Positions 1 through 10,799 of a stretch of 64,000 nt of DNA are shown here, one piece after another. Made by a program: the position numbers and the translations under genes. The notes beneath the pieces are model-generated. The model did no database searches. It saw only the letters and a list, made by a program, of their open reading frames with translations, and was not told the DNA's origin. The DNA is from Symsagittifera roscoffensis (Eukaryota; Xenacoelomorpha; Acoela; Convolutidae), in assembly GCF_963678635.1 (NCBI RefSeq), contig NC_087070.1:15253840-15317839 (forward strand), in the 5' to 3' direction. The first letter of the stretch is position 1; each line of letters starts with the position of its first letter.

Positions 1-1007
1 CCATATAACCGATGAAGATCGCAGCCTTTTTGCACTATCACTAAGAATGAGAGGATTAAGTCAGGGGGTGCAAAAACATAAAATGCATCGAACTGAGACA
101 ATTCTATCTGTGCTATAATCGAGGAGTGTAGATTTTAATTGACAATTCTCTGGATGCCTTAAAATCGACTTGATTAATTCATAAATTTTTGCCGATGTAT
201 TCATATAGCGTTGGTACGGCCCTATCCAACCTGTGCACGTACCGTCGCACGACAGAAGAGCTCATTTCAATTGACCCCTTTTTAAAAAACCGATTCCAAA
301 GTTTTGTTGATTAGCCCGTATAAATTAGTATTTGCCTGTTTTTCTGCTCTCAAACCCTTTTATGCAATTAGACCATTCTGCTCATTGACTGGTCACCAAG
401 GCCAGTTGTTTGCTTCAGGTTTTATGCTAAAATAAACTAGGTAAATTAGTTTGGCTAAAAGCTTAAAAAACAGAACAGGTTGGTTGAACCTTGAACAGAA
501 CAAAATTAATTGAGTGAGTGGCTTGAACGAAGCGATGCAAACATGTAAGATATTTTACGTCAGTCAAACTTAACGGAGCGAAAACCAAGCGTTTTAGGTC
601 AGGAGATACCGATGTTGCGTGATGATTAAACCTCAGCAGTAGGAGCGAAAGCTACCTTAATTGAAACTTTTGGTTTGGAGCACGAGGATGTACCATATTA
701 TGATGCCTTAAATCTTTGGTTTGATTCAGCAAAATGTGAAGTAGCTCTGGAAAACTGAATCTAAAACACTTAGATGGAACACAACTTTGGTAACGAAGTC
801 TCTCAAATGATTCTGAAACTAGAACCTACGGATGCCAAAAGTTCAATGCTTACCAGTATAAAGACGGATCAGAAGCTCGGATGAGACACCTCCAAAAATT
901 AGATCAGAAGCGACTAAGGGGATGGTCTGACGCTCGTCACATGGGATGCTGGTAGGTACCTAACGGTAGTTGAATACCTGATAGAATATGAGCAGGTCCG
1001 GTTTGTA

Positions 1008-1320
1008 ACTCCGGAATAGCGGCGGCCGAGGCGGTAGATCGCAAATCTGACAAATATAAAGATATAATTAATTATGGCTACATTTTTCAACCAATAGTTT
1101 TCGAAGTTCAGTCTGCCGCCAGCCCTAGCATTGAGATTTTTCTTAATAAGTTCATTGAGATTTTGAGCACGTTTCTCGAGGATCACAGTGCATATAATTT
1201 TTTGGCGCAGAGCATCTCCTCGCAATACAGGTTGCAAACGCTGCCTGTGTAGTCGGGGCAATGAGTAAAAGAAACTAACTTTGAAGTTTTTTATAGAGCC
1301 AAGAGAACAAAGAGCAGCCT
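1008..1320. repeat. Dispersed repeat, copy 1 of a local pair
   Basis: This roughly 310-bp block recurs, diverged, at about 2499-2820 in the same orientation. Shared landmarks in order are AACTCCGGAAT, GGCGGCCGAGGC, GCCGCCAGCCCTAGC, GATCACAGTGCA and a region rich in AGAGCC. On the minus strand both copies carry a short open stretch of about 35 codons, but neither is intact in one consistent frame through the block. It could be a remnant of a mobile element or of a duplicated exon; I do not recognise it. Confidence 0.55.
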
Positions 1321-2498
1321 AGTTTAAATGTTTGATAGATTCGTTGCCTCTCAGATTCGTAGCCTCTGAATATTACCATTGATTTTGTCCAGTAGTGCTA
1401 ATTATCCAGTCGAGATGGATTGACAGTTTCCTAAATACCAGCATTTCATATTCTGTGAATGAAAGGTTACTTAATTCATTTCAGGACAGTTCTGGGGAGA
1501 TAAAATTTTTCTGGGGAGGTTTTCTATGGGAAGTCAAAATATCCAAAATATAAATTTTTTGCTAGTTTTCACGAAATTCCTAGCTTTAACGAAAAACACT
1601 GAGTAAGAATCCCAATCAAACTACTATAAGATGGCCTGATTAAAATTATATCACTCCACTTCTGCTCAATACTAGGAATAAATTCTTTATCTCGGAATGT
1701 CGCAATTCAGTGAGAGATCTTTTTAGTGCAGTCATGTCGTATCCCCGCTATCTGATGATGTATTTTCTAGTTTTACAGTGACGCAAAAATGTTTAACGTT
1801 ACCCTCAGTTTATTGTTGTTGCCTTTTGACTGTTCATGTCTCTACTTGCTCTGTTGGTTTAGTCATTTTCTTCAATCCACTCAGCATTGAGTGAAGTTTT
1901 GCATCAGCATGCTTAAATTCTCACATAACCATAAATATCAAGTACAAGAGACACCAGTAAAATTATTTTTACGCTGAAGTGGGTCAAAGCTGGTAATTGC
2001 AAACAACAATAAACAGAAATCTCGGATCGCATCTCGTTTGGACTGACCTTCTCTACTAATATGTTTTTTTCTGTTTTTAATTTTTTCTTGGTTGTATTTT
2101 GTTTTTTTTTTCGTCAGATTTTTGTTTTGATAGGTTTTGCAAATTTATTTTTTGGTTCCATATTGTTTAATAAACTATGGGACGGAAAAATTCTCCAGAT
2201 TTGAGGGTTCGAGAATTTTTGGAGTTAACTAGGGTACAAAGCCGAATCGGTGAATTCGGAACGCGTTCACGTTTTGTAAAACTCTTCCGAGTGTCAATTA
2301 AGTTTCTTAAATTGTGAGCTTACGCTCGGCGCAGATGCATTTGTTGAAATGCTTACCGATCATGATGTTACGACTAACACCCAGGAACGTCAAAAAAAAA
2401 CAGGTCTATTTCAACATCTCTATTAAAACAATTTTAATTTGGTTTATCTAAGTTCGGGTTGATTAGCGTGTTATGTTCTAAGGGCTATCTTCGGTATC

Positions 2499-2820
2499 TA
2501 ACTCCGGAATGGCGGCGGCCGAGGCTGAAGATCGCAAATCTGAAAAGTATAATTAATTTTTATAATAAAAAATTAAAATATTTTTCAACCAATAATTTTT
2601 GAAGGCCTGTGTGCCGCCAGCCCTAGCTTTGAGATTTTTCTTATTAAGTTTCTTAAGAATTTGAGCACGTTTTTCGAGGATCACAGTGCAGATAAATTCT
2701 TGGTGCAGAGCATCTCGCAATACAGTTTGAAAACGCTGCCAGCGTAGTCGGCGCTATTTGTATTGAAAACTACTTTCGAAGAGTTTTTAGAGAGCCAAGG
2801 AAACAAGAGAGCAGCTTAGT
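2499..2820. repeat. Dispersed repeat, copy 2 of a local pair
   Basis: Diverged direct copy of the block at about 1008-1320, with the same landmarks (AACTCCGGAAT, GCCGCCAGCCCTAGC, GATCACAGTGCA) and small insertions or deletions. The copies are about 1.5 kb apart, with unrelated AT-rich sequence between them. Confidence 0.55.
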
Positions 2821-2860
2821 GTGTATATCTGATCGAGCCGTAGCCCATATCTAGGGATTT

Positions 2861-2960
2861 TGGTTCCGGTTCTAGGGGTTAGGTTCCGGTTTCTGGCAAT
2901 TCGGTTCCGGTTCTTGATATTGTAAAGGTCGGGTAACGGATCCGGTTCCGGTTCATAATA
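2861..2960. repeat. GGTTCC-rich degenerate tandem repeat
   Basis: About six spaced copies of GGTTCCGGTT in 100 bp. A second short cluster of the same motif lies at about 3594-3655. Low-complexity sequence of unknown role. Confidence 0.6.
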
Positions 2961-4162
2961 GTGCCGTTTCCCCGATATTTTGACGATTTTTGTCACGTTT
3001 CGGGTCCAAGTTGATTCCTGAATTTTGATAGTGAAAATTTGTTTAAAAAATTTTTCAATCTTTTGTAGTAATGCTTAGTTTTTTCAAAAAAATGCAAACT
3101 GGTCGGTCTAAGTTTTGAGTGGTCTAAATTTTGAGTGTTCTAAATTTTGTGTGGGAACCGTTGTGTTTGTGCCGTTTGTTTTGTTAATTCACTCACATTA
3201 GATTTACGTTGTAGTTTTTTTTTTAATTCTTTGAATGGACGCTCTTGCGGCCACGTTCGGACCAAAGTGTTGTCACTTGGTCTTAACCAGCAAAATGCTA
3301 GCGCGGACCATGTGTACGTAGTGATGAACTATCTTTTGAAAGCTTCAGTGACCATTGTGATAATGATAACTTTGACATAATGTTATTTATGGACAATTTT
3401 TGACCAACTAGCTCGGATCCTGAGAGGATGTTTTCATTATGCAGACTCAGCAGAAATTATTTGCAGAACCGCCTATCTCCGGCAAATCATTTGCGAAATG
3501 TATTTTTGAATCAAAATATACATTTGATATAAATTTGTTTTGCCACGCTTGTTGTTGTCCAATCTAAGACCCACCTAGATTAGGTCGATATCGATCGGTT
3601 CCATCTTTCACGTCGGTTCCGGTTCCTGCACAGTCATTCGGTTCCGGTTCCTCAAGAAGTCTGGTACCCGAATTCCCTGCTCATATCAGGTCAATCTTTT
3701 TGAGTTTCTTTCAACTCCGGTTTATTCTGTGCAGGTGTTATTTTTCTCAATATGGTTGGCTTGAATCGCAACTATCTGACTTTCCTTATTTCTATCCATG
3801 TTATACTTTACTCTTCTATATCCAGAAAGTTCCTAGGGTTTAGACTGGAATATGTGACTCAGTTACCATGATTTTGTGACCTGATTACATTGAAAAATGG
3901 AAAACAGAAATGAAAAAAGCCACGCTTAAATATGGATTTTCTCTACTTTTTGTTGCTGCGTATTTTTTGGGCGAATGTTACACAATTTTTCAGACCAATT
4001 TTGTTGAAAATCGTATTTTTTGGTTGAGGAAGTACCACAGAAAGGGCGTCCATTTGTTATATCTCTCAACCCTGTTCGACGTATATTTGTGGTACCTCTT
4101 CAATTAATGAAATCACGATATTCCAACCAGCATCAGTATTGAAATCTTTTTCCAGAATTAAA

Positions 4163-6381
4163 ATGACTGCAATACCAGATGAAATGCGGCAAAATTTGTT
4201 GCAGATATCAAAAGCACTGAAGGATATTGATACATCTGTTCAACAGGTTGCTGGGGCAGACTTGGACATTGAAAAAGATTTGAACAAATTAGGACAAGCA
4301 CATCACCATTTGTCCTTATGTTATTCTTTGTGTGGGTTGTTTTGGATAAAACTGCAATTAAACGGTCAAGATACCAAGGAACATCCAGTAGCTAAAGAAA
4401 TGGCCCGTCTTAAAATTCATATGGATCGCTTGCAAGAAATCGAACGGTCGCTAGAGAAGCGGAACCTTGTAATTGACAAGGAAGCTTCACAGAGAATTAT
4501 TGCCCACCATTCAGACCTGGACAAGGTACGGTTTTTATTCCATAAGAAAAGGAAAAACATGCCAGTTTTTTCCTATTTGTTTCAGCAAGTTTCGTTCCGA
4601 AATGGGTACTTATTTACCTGGTTTTGTCCCTTGATGGTGACTCCAGTTTATCGTAGAGGTCTCTCATCTTTATAAGGGGTACATCAACGAAGTTATGTGT
4701 GTATTATTCTTGCGCATGTACAAAGTTTCGATCCGGATTGGGGCGAGGAACCTTGATTTCAGGGGCGGATTTAGGGGGGGGGGGGGCGGACGCCCCCCCC
4801 CCCCCCCACCTCAGGGATTCGACCCCCTGCCGACCCAAAGGGTCCCCCCTTTGATACTTTTTCAGAAATCCATTTTTGGCCGACCGACCCTAAAATTTTT
4901 CTAAAGGCGCCTTTGGCGCCAATATATACTAACTTTGAGGGGGAGCGCGCGCCATAAAAACGCTATTTTTTTGTCAAAATTTTTCAAAAAGTGCCCAAAA
5001 ACGGCTTTTTTTGACTGTTTTTTTCAAAAATTTGCCTGCGGCGCAGAAAACTTTGCCAAAATAGGGGCAAAACAGTGCTTTGGGAGAGCTCGAAAAATCA
5101 ATTTGGTCGACCTAAAAAAAATAAAGGTCGTCAAAATTTTGGAAAATTTTTTGAAAATCCGCCCCCCCCCCCTCGAGAAAATCCTAGATCCGCCCCTGCT
5201 TGATTTTCATCGACTTGGTAAGAAAAAGCAAAGAAACGTGATTCCACGTACATTGCTCGTGTCTCTAGATGGTTTCGTATTTTTTGCAGAGAATTAAACT
5301 TCATGTGCGTCTCTCGAGATATAACTGGAACCTGCGAAAGCCTAGAAAAGGAAATTGGCGCTATAGAAATCTGGGAAAACAAACTTTTAATGAACCAACC
5401 AGTTTTTGATTGAAGATTTGTAAAGAAAATCATTTGGTTTGATTTCCGAGTAGTTTTTTACCTTTGTGATAAGCAAGGGTATTGCAATCGGGCACTCGAC
5501 TTTTCCCGTAAATAACTTTGTTCACAGGTCTCACTGGACTCATGCATCCTTTATTATAAATTCGATTTCAACTAACCATGCAGCCCATATGTTGTTGAAG
5601 TAACACACCTGCTTTAGACGGCAAAGGCTTATGGATGAATCCATCCGGGACCTGCATGTTTTGCTAACTAGTTTTTGTGCTTTTTGGGTTATCGTCTATT
5701 GTGCAATTTTGTTGATGTAATTCCTGTAGCCCACTTTTTCGAAAGTTCAGCTTTCTTCCAAGTTGCTGTAACACCCATGCTTGAGACGATAAATCCCGGA
5801 AGATCGATTTCAGTCGGGACATGTTATTTTGCAAATTGAAAGTTTCGGCTATTTTATTTTATGGTCTGTCTTTGTATTTTTGCCGGCGTTGTTCTCGCAA
5901 ATAGGACTTTTTTGAACGTTCGCTTTTTTTCTAGCTTTCCGAAGCTCCGTAAAAAATTTCTAATGGTGCAGGTAATTTTGTTCCGGTTTTTCTGGCCTTT
6001 TTGCGATTTACATAATTAATGACAAAAACGAATTTTTGAAGGTTTTTGTTACAATTTTGTTTTTCTTTTCATTCATTTTGAATCTATGTTAAATAAATCG
6101 TTTTTGGCTTTTTTTCATTGGGTTAGTGCTGGTTACAAAATTTAAAAATGAGGAAAATTCTGTAATACGAATGTTTTTTTTTGTTTCAGAAATCAAAATC
6201 TCAGCTTATCAGTGGTACAAAAAGAAATTGGACCTCTACCTCAGATGAACCTCAAACATCAGCAAGCGGAATTCGTCTAGCGTCGCGTGCAGCTTCAACT
6301 GCCACACCCTCAAGTGTGGGAATATCTATGAACCCTTTCAAAAAGAAAACTAAAATAGCCAGTCAGTCTAGTTTGAAGTGA
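4163..6381 (+). CDS. C1D: C1D / Sas10-family nuclear nucleic acid-binding protein, two coding exons
   Basis: Coding exons are 4163-4525 and 6190-6381, joined in phase 0 (donor AAG|gtacgg; acceptor ttgtttcag|AAA), giving about 184 residues. A 3' splice site ends at 4155, so the start at 4163 probably sits just inside an exon with a leader intron before it. The protein matches the C1D/Lrp1 pattern: an N-terminal helical region, then LGQAHHHLSLCYSLCGLFW and KEHPVAKEMARLKIHMDR, corresponding to the human C1D segments around FWVYL and KEHPVKQELERI. C1D binds the nuclear exosome through EXOSC10/Rrp6 and assists rRNA processing; this is family knowledge. The basic tail in exon 2 (KKKTK near the end) fits RNA binding. 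The family is usually near 140 residues, so the tail is long here. An additional small exon in the intron cannot be excluded. Confidence 0.85.
4760..5198. mobile_element. hAT-type MITE, copy 1, in the C1D intron
   Basis: A 439-bp element with terminal inverted repeats CAGGGGCGGATTTAGG at the left and its complement (CCTAGATCCGCCCCTG) at the right. An exact 8-bp target duplication CTTGATTT lies at 4752-4759 and 5199-5206. The CAGGGGCGGAT terminus and 8-bp duplication are the hallmarks of non-autonomous hAT elements. It encodes no transposase. A G run and a C run occur near both ends, and an internal palindrome GGCGCCTTTGGCGCC sits at about 4907-4921. A second copy in inverted orientation lies at 45000-45431. 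Confidence 0.92.
5461..5660 (+). repeat. Composite hairpin/tRNA-like repeat, copy a
   Basis: Begins with a degenerate hairpin module (CCTT...AAGG), then TTGCAATCGGGCACTCGAC and TTTTCCCGTAAATAACTTTG. About 100 bp later comes a weak tRNA-like B-box region (GGATGAATCCATCCGGGACC). The same module order is seen at 7861-8200 and 14381-14700. It lies in the C1D intron. Confidence 0.6.
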
Positions 6382-9173
6382 AAAAGAAATGAAGCTTACA
6401 AAGACGCTATTAAAAGAGTAGTTGACTCCAGGCTCAGGGGCGAGTTGTGTTGTTCAAAATTGAGGAAATTTGAAGTTGTTTGCTTAATTGTTAAAACTGA
6501 TGTAAATGTCTCATTCCAGTCTCGTCCTTTTGACACTAGAAAATATATTGAAATATAAGTTCCAGATGGGAGAGCAGGCCAAACAGTTATTACCAAATGC
6601 GCCACAAAGTTTTCCAGTTGCAGAGCGAGTTGTACAGAATGTTCCAACCATGAGGATTTTTAAAATCAATTATTGAACTAAAAAATAAGTCGAGGAGATT
6701 TTTTGAGAGTCAATGAATGTAGTGAAGGCTTTAATAAAGGTCTTGCTGCTAATTTTTTTTTTTCAGGAAGAAATCTTAAAATACTATATTAACTACAGAT
6801 GTGCATTCAAACATATTAATGCGTTTTTGAATGTGTTTAGGTATATATGCACTTTTTGAGTTCAATTTAAATTCATCTGCTGAAAGTTGAGTAAATTGCG
6901 ATCTCCAAATACGAACGTGGAAATGGCCTACTGTGAACTACTTCTAGTTTCGAAAGTAGAACTTAATTTGTAGATTTTCCAGCGAAACAAAAACTTGACC
7001 TATTGATCCACTTTTTTCAAATTGAGTTACTTTTATCAAAAAAAGGCCAATCATTTATTCGTCTTGAAATTCAAAAAGGATTAAGGTTAATTTGAAATTT
7101 GAAAGTTAAAGTTTTTTTTTCAAAAGTAAATTGGAATTTGTTCTAAATCCTTGCGTTCATTATCTTTTTTTGATGATAGAGGTTGAATTAGTTGAGCTAT
7201 AACAATCTGTTATCAGTGGCTAAGTATTAAAAGCAGTATGAATAGCATATTTAAATTGAAAATTCAGTCTTGAAACAAAAATTTTAGACCAGTATTTTTT
7301 CGATGCAGACAACTTTTTTGATGTTTTTTCCCGAATCACGATTAGCAGGGTTTTCGTATGATACCACACTTGACCCCCAAAGAGATTTCTTTAGGTAGTC
7401 AAAGTTGGACAAAAAACACAAACTACACCATGGTTTATCCTCACCCCGTTGGAAGAGTTGTCGTAACAAGCAGGTGGCAGAGGAGCTCGTAGAAAGTTTT
7501 GATATTGTCATAAATATCGAAACAGATGTTGAAAACTTTGAAATCGTGTGATATCAAAGATATTTTTCTTTCCGAAAGCAAAGACTATAACAAGCGAATT
7601 TTTTTTCAGGCGCTAGCAAAGGTTTTTCAATTGATCGAGGTACCAATTGCAACCTACTGTAATGCTGTATCAACGGCTACGTTGAAATAATAATCAATTT
7701 TATCTTTGATTTCTTTCAGCCCAATATTTCAAATTCGTCTCAAGCGAGTCTTTTTTAAGTGTCAGTAAACTTATCGAGGTTGTTTGATTGTATTTTTTTT
7801 TTCAGAATAAAGTGTTGAAAGCTCGTCAATTTTTTTGTGGTTGAACATCTGATTTCTTTACCCTTGCGATAAGCAAGGTTATTGCCATCGGGCACTAGAC
7901 TTTTCCCGTAAATAGCTTTGTTGACAGGACTCATCTGGACTCTTGGGTGGTACCTCGCTTCTTAATGAGTTCGGATTTTTTATTGTTTTCTTCTCATTTG
8001 GCCTGGATGTAACAAATCTGACTAGGACATGTTTTTTTATTCAAACGGGAAATGTTCTGTTTCAAATAAAGTTGTTGGCCTAGTAATTGTCTACGTTTTG
8101 TTTTGTCGGCTTAGTTGCCACGTCTAAGAATCGTTGTTTTTGCTGTAAGCGGTTTTCATTGTAGTTGGTTTTAGTGTTTTAGTATTTTAAAAATCAGGAC
8201 GAATCGAAATTTGATTTTATTATTGGTTGTAATTTTACCCGCTAGATTTGTTAAAAAATCGTTTTATTTTCGGCTTATTTCAATCGTTTTAGTGGCCTCT
8301 AACTGAGTCGATTGACCAAAAGTTTTTGTATGCGTGCGTTTTCTGAGGGAATTTGAGACCCAATATTGTTTTTGTTTAGAATTTTTCGAATGTTTTTCGG
8401 CATGAATGGGTTCTGGTCAGGTATTTTCTGTTTTGTCGCTGCTTGGTAATTTTTTTGTTCCGATGTTATTAATTTTGCATTCATTTGTCTGGGCCTCGTT
8501 TTTGCGAAGCTATATTCATTCATTTTGATAGATCTAGTTGTATTTTAGGTGATAAAATATCGGTATATCTTTTTTGCTGATGGCTTTTTGCTTTATGCTT
8601 GTCGATTCAGCTCTCGCCTTAGTTTACGAATTTGGTATTCGACCTCAAGTCTCTTCATTTATGGCTTTCATGTAAACTATTTGAGCAGCACTTGAATTGT
8701 TCCAATACGATTTGCTGAACAAATTTTCAGCTTATTAGCTGTCGACTTTAATTCTTTCGGCTTATTTGTCTGTTTCCCCACCAATTTCTGATATTGTTTT
8801 TATGATCGATAAGACTTTGGTCCAAATTTAAATTTTCGAATGTTCAATTTAATCCCCTTTTGGAACTCTTAAAAAAATTTAATGAATTTAAACCAAAAAG
8901 AAAACTTTGATTTTTAATTTTTTTTTTTTTCGTTTTTCTAGTTCTTTCTTGAACTGTAAAAATATTCGAAGTCGAAGTCTTCTTTGATAATTCTTGAGTC
9001 TCGTGCTGTTTTAATGCTATACTTGTTGTATCTGCTAAAAGTGAGGCAGGCTACAAACACGAAATGATATATACGGACATGTGTTTTTGGTTTAGTTGAG
9101 TTCGTTAACACTGTTTCAAATGTCCGTTCTAATTCGTGAATTAATAGTAAGTATAAATTTTGGTTAGCGTGAA
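6382..9173. other. Intergenic region between C1D-like and MIER-like genes
   Basis: No gene recognised. An AATAAA at about 6734 is a possible polyadenylation signal for the C1D-like gene. About 6775-7200 is a dispersed repeat (landmarks CTCCAAATACGAACGTGGAAAT and TTCCAGCGAAA) seen again near 13340-13500, 29690-30010 and 31800-32060. The composite hairpin/tRNA-like repeat occupies 7861-8200. The sequence just before 9168 (ttttggttag) resembles a 3' splice site, so a leader intron of the MIER-like gene may end here. Confidence 0.5.
7861..8200 (+). repeat. Composite hairpin/tRNA-like repeat, copy b
   Basis: Starts with CCTTGCGATAAGCAAGG, a 6-bp stem with a 5-base loop. It continues with ATCGGGCACTAGACTTTTCC and CCGTAAATAG, passes a degenerate tRNA-like B-box region (AATCTGACTAGGACATG near 8013-8030), and runs into a body module with GTCGGCTTAGTTGCCACGTC. 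The best copy of the tRNA-like part is at 14515-14590. Confidence 0.65.
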
Positions 9174-10799
9174 ATGTTTACTCAAAATCAAAGTTTTTCA
9201 TCACAGAATAAAATGTTTGAGTTTGTTGTTTCAAGTTGTAATGAATATAAGATTATGGCCGAGTTCCCTGAGACTGAAATTGACAGTGAGAACAACTCAA
9301 AAAGTAACAGTAGTTCAACAGCAGTTGACGCAAAAGAAGCGAGGTCAAGAGTAATTGAGAACAACAACTTCAATGATGACTCCAACTCCAGTGACTTCGA
9401 GTCCCCAAACCAGTACGCTTCGGACGACGAAACGACCCTGCGAGAAGAGGAAATGCTGACTAGTGAGGCCGACATTCATAATGAGTTGGATGACCTCCAA
9501 GCTGAAAGTGAACTTCCGATCGAGCTACTCCTCAAGAAATACGGACTGCAAAACCAAACTGCTCATTTAGAATCACGTGATGCTTCGGGTTTGGGTTCCA
9601 ATGAGAGCTCCTCGCCTGGAATCGAAGAGAGCTCGAGTAGCATAGAAAATGGAGACGTAGTTGGACCTTCAAGTAGCAAAAAGCGCCGAGTTGAGACGTC
9701 ACACGAGGAAGGAGGAAGTTCGGAGGTTTCGGAGACAGCTATAAGATCGCGAGGTGAAGTTGAAGGGGCAAGAGTTGCGAATGATGTCGAGAACTCGGCA
9801 ACTGAGAGTGACAGTGGATCATCTGATGACAGTGATTTCGTTCCCTTCATACCTTTTATGCCCGCCAAAGAGCCCAGAGTTGGCGAAGAGTTTCAAATTG
9901 ACGTCGGCATGGCGGCCGAAATGCCGGCCGCTACCAAGCAATCAGAAAAGAGTTCAAGCCACTATCGCGATGATTTAGCCGAGTGTCTCTGGTCGCCTTC
10001 GGTTCTAAGCAATGTAGATGAAGTAGAAGCGCATCTTCGTACGCTTCTCAGAATACCAAAAAGCGTTTCGTCAGTTCCTGATAATTGTCATTGGCTGAAC
10101 GACGTTTATAAGGCCTCCGGTGACTTAAAGATCCCGCTTCCAAAGCAAGCCGAACCCTCTTCAATAAATCCAGAGTTCACTGAACAAGATATTACAGCGT
10201 TTGAAACGGGGTTATCGGAGTATGGGAAGAACTTCAATAATATCCAGAAGTATTTTCTTCCGCACAAAAAAGTGGGAGATGTTGTTTATTTTTACTATTT
10301 TTGGAAGAAATCTGAAAGGTACGATCATTTTTGCTCCATGTATAAATTAGGTCGAGGGCGGCACTTGCTGGATGAAAACATCACCGACTTCATGTTCAGA
10401 TTAACTAATGATATTCAGTCTATTCCGCAGCACCCGACAAACACTAAAGAGAGTCCCTTTACTCGCTCGCAAACTGCCGCGTCAGGAGGAACTCAAAATC
10501 AAAATGCACTTTCAGAACCAACAAATATTCAAAGTAGAGATACTAGTACTCTAAACGATGTCCGAGATGAATACTTTCAAAGTAGTTCGACTGGTCTTGG
10601 CATCAAAAGCGACAATGAAGCGACGAACACTTCAACAAATGCAGAGAATAGTAGTTCCCTTTCGCCGGGCTCCAAATCTCCCTCGCCGCTCGGGCCTAGT
10701 CGTGAAAATTTTTTGTTTTCTGACAATGCCAATACTACTAATAATATATTGGTTTCGAATACCAAATCCTCTGTTGTTTTAAACGATGTGTCAAATTAA
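9174..10799 (+). CDS. MIER1: MIER-family ELM2/SANT transcriptional corepressor
   Basis: A single 541-residue exon. MIER proteins are nuclear corepressors that recruit histone deacetylases 1/2 through their ELM2-SANT region. Visible features in order are an acidic N terminus with DDETTLREEEML and ELPIELLLKKYG (the MIER pattern of an acidic patch followed by a LLxxYG stretch, about residues 75-130), a serine/glutamate-rich linker with a basic SSKKRRVE patch (about 164-171), an ELM2-like segment from VGEEFQIDVG (about residue 237) through AECLWSP, then a SANT domain (about 334-383) ending in WKKSERYDHF, which is nearly diagnostic for MIER. The tail is Ser/Asn-rich. An in-frame stop lies nine bases upstream of the first ATG at 9174; a second ATG at 9255 (MAEFPE) is the alternative start. 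Human MIER genes have many exons; the lack of introns here is unusual. Paralog assignment within MIER1/2/3 is not certain. Confidence 0.9.
   Translation: MFTQNQSFSSQNKMFEFVVSSCNEYKIMAEFPETEIDSENNSKSNSSSTAVDAKEARSRVIENNNFNDDSNSSDFESPNQYASDDETTLREEEMLTSEADIHNELDDLQAESELPIELLLKKYGLQNQTAHLESRDASGLGSNESSSPGIEESSSSIENGDVVGPSSSKKRRVETSHEEGGSSEVSETAIRSRGEVEGARVANDVENSATESDSGSSDDSDFVPFIPFMPAKEPRVGEEFQIDVGMAAEMPAATKQSEKSSSHYRDDLAECLWSPSVLSNVDEVEAHLRTLLRIPKSVSSVPDNCHWLNDVYKASGDLKIPLPKQAEPSSINPEFTEQDITAFETGLSEYGKNFNNIQKYFLPHKKVGDVVYFYYFWKKSERYDHFCSMYKLGRGRHLLDENITDFMFRLTNDIQSIPQHPTNTKESPFTRSQTAASGGTQNQNALSEPTNIQSRDTSTLNDVRDEYFQSSSTGLGIKSDNEATNTSTNAENSSSLSPGSKSPSPLGPSRENFLFSDNANTTNNILVSNTKSSVVLNDVSN

Larger units (their letters stand above)
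1..4155. other. Non-genic region upstream of C1D-like gene
   Basis: No coding region is recognisable on either strand; the open frames are short and lack family motifs. The stretch holds a diverged repeat pair (about 1008-1320 and 2499-2820) and two GGTTCC-rich tracts, annotated separately. The last bases (tttttccag, ending 4155) look like a 3' splice site, so a 5' untranslated exon of the C1D-like gene may lie somewhere here. Confidence 0.5.

Noticed and set aside
914-1261. 115-residue minus-strand open frame in the repeat at 1 kb
   Set aside because: Its counterpart in the second repeat copy is frameshifted, and no domain was recognised; kept only as part of the repeat.
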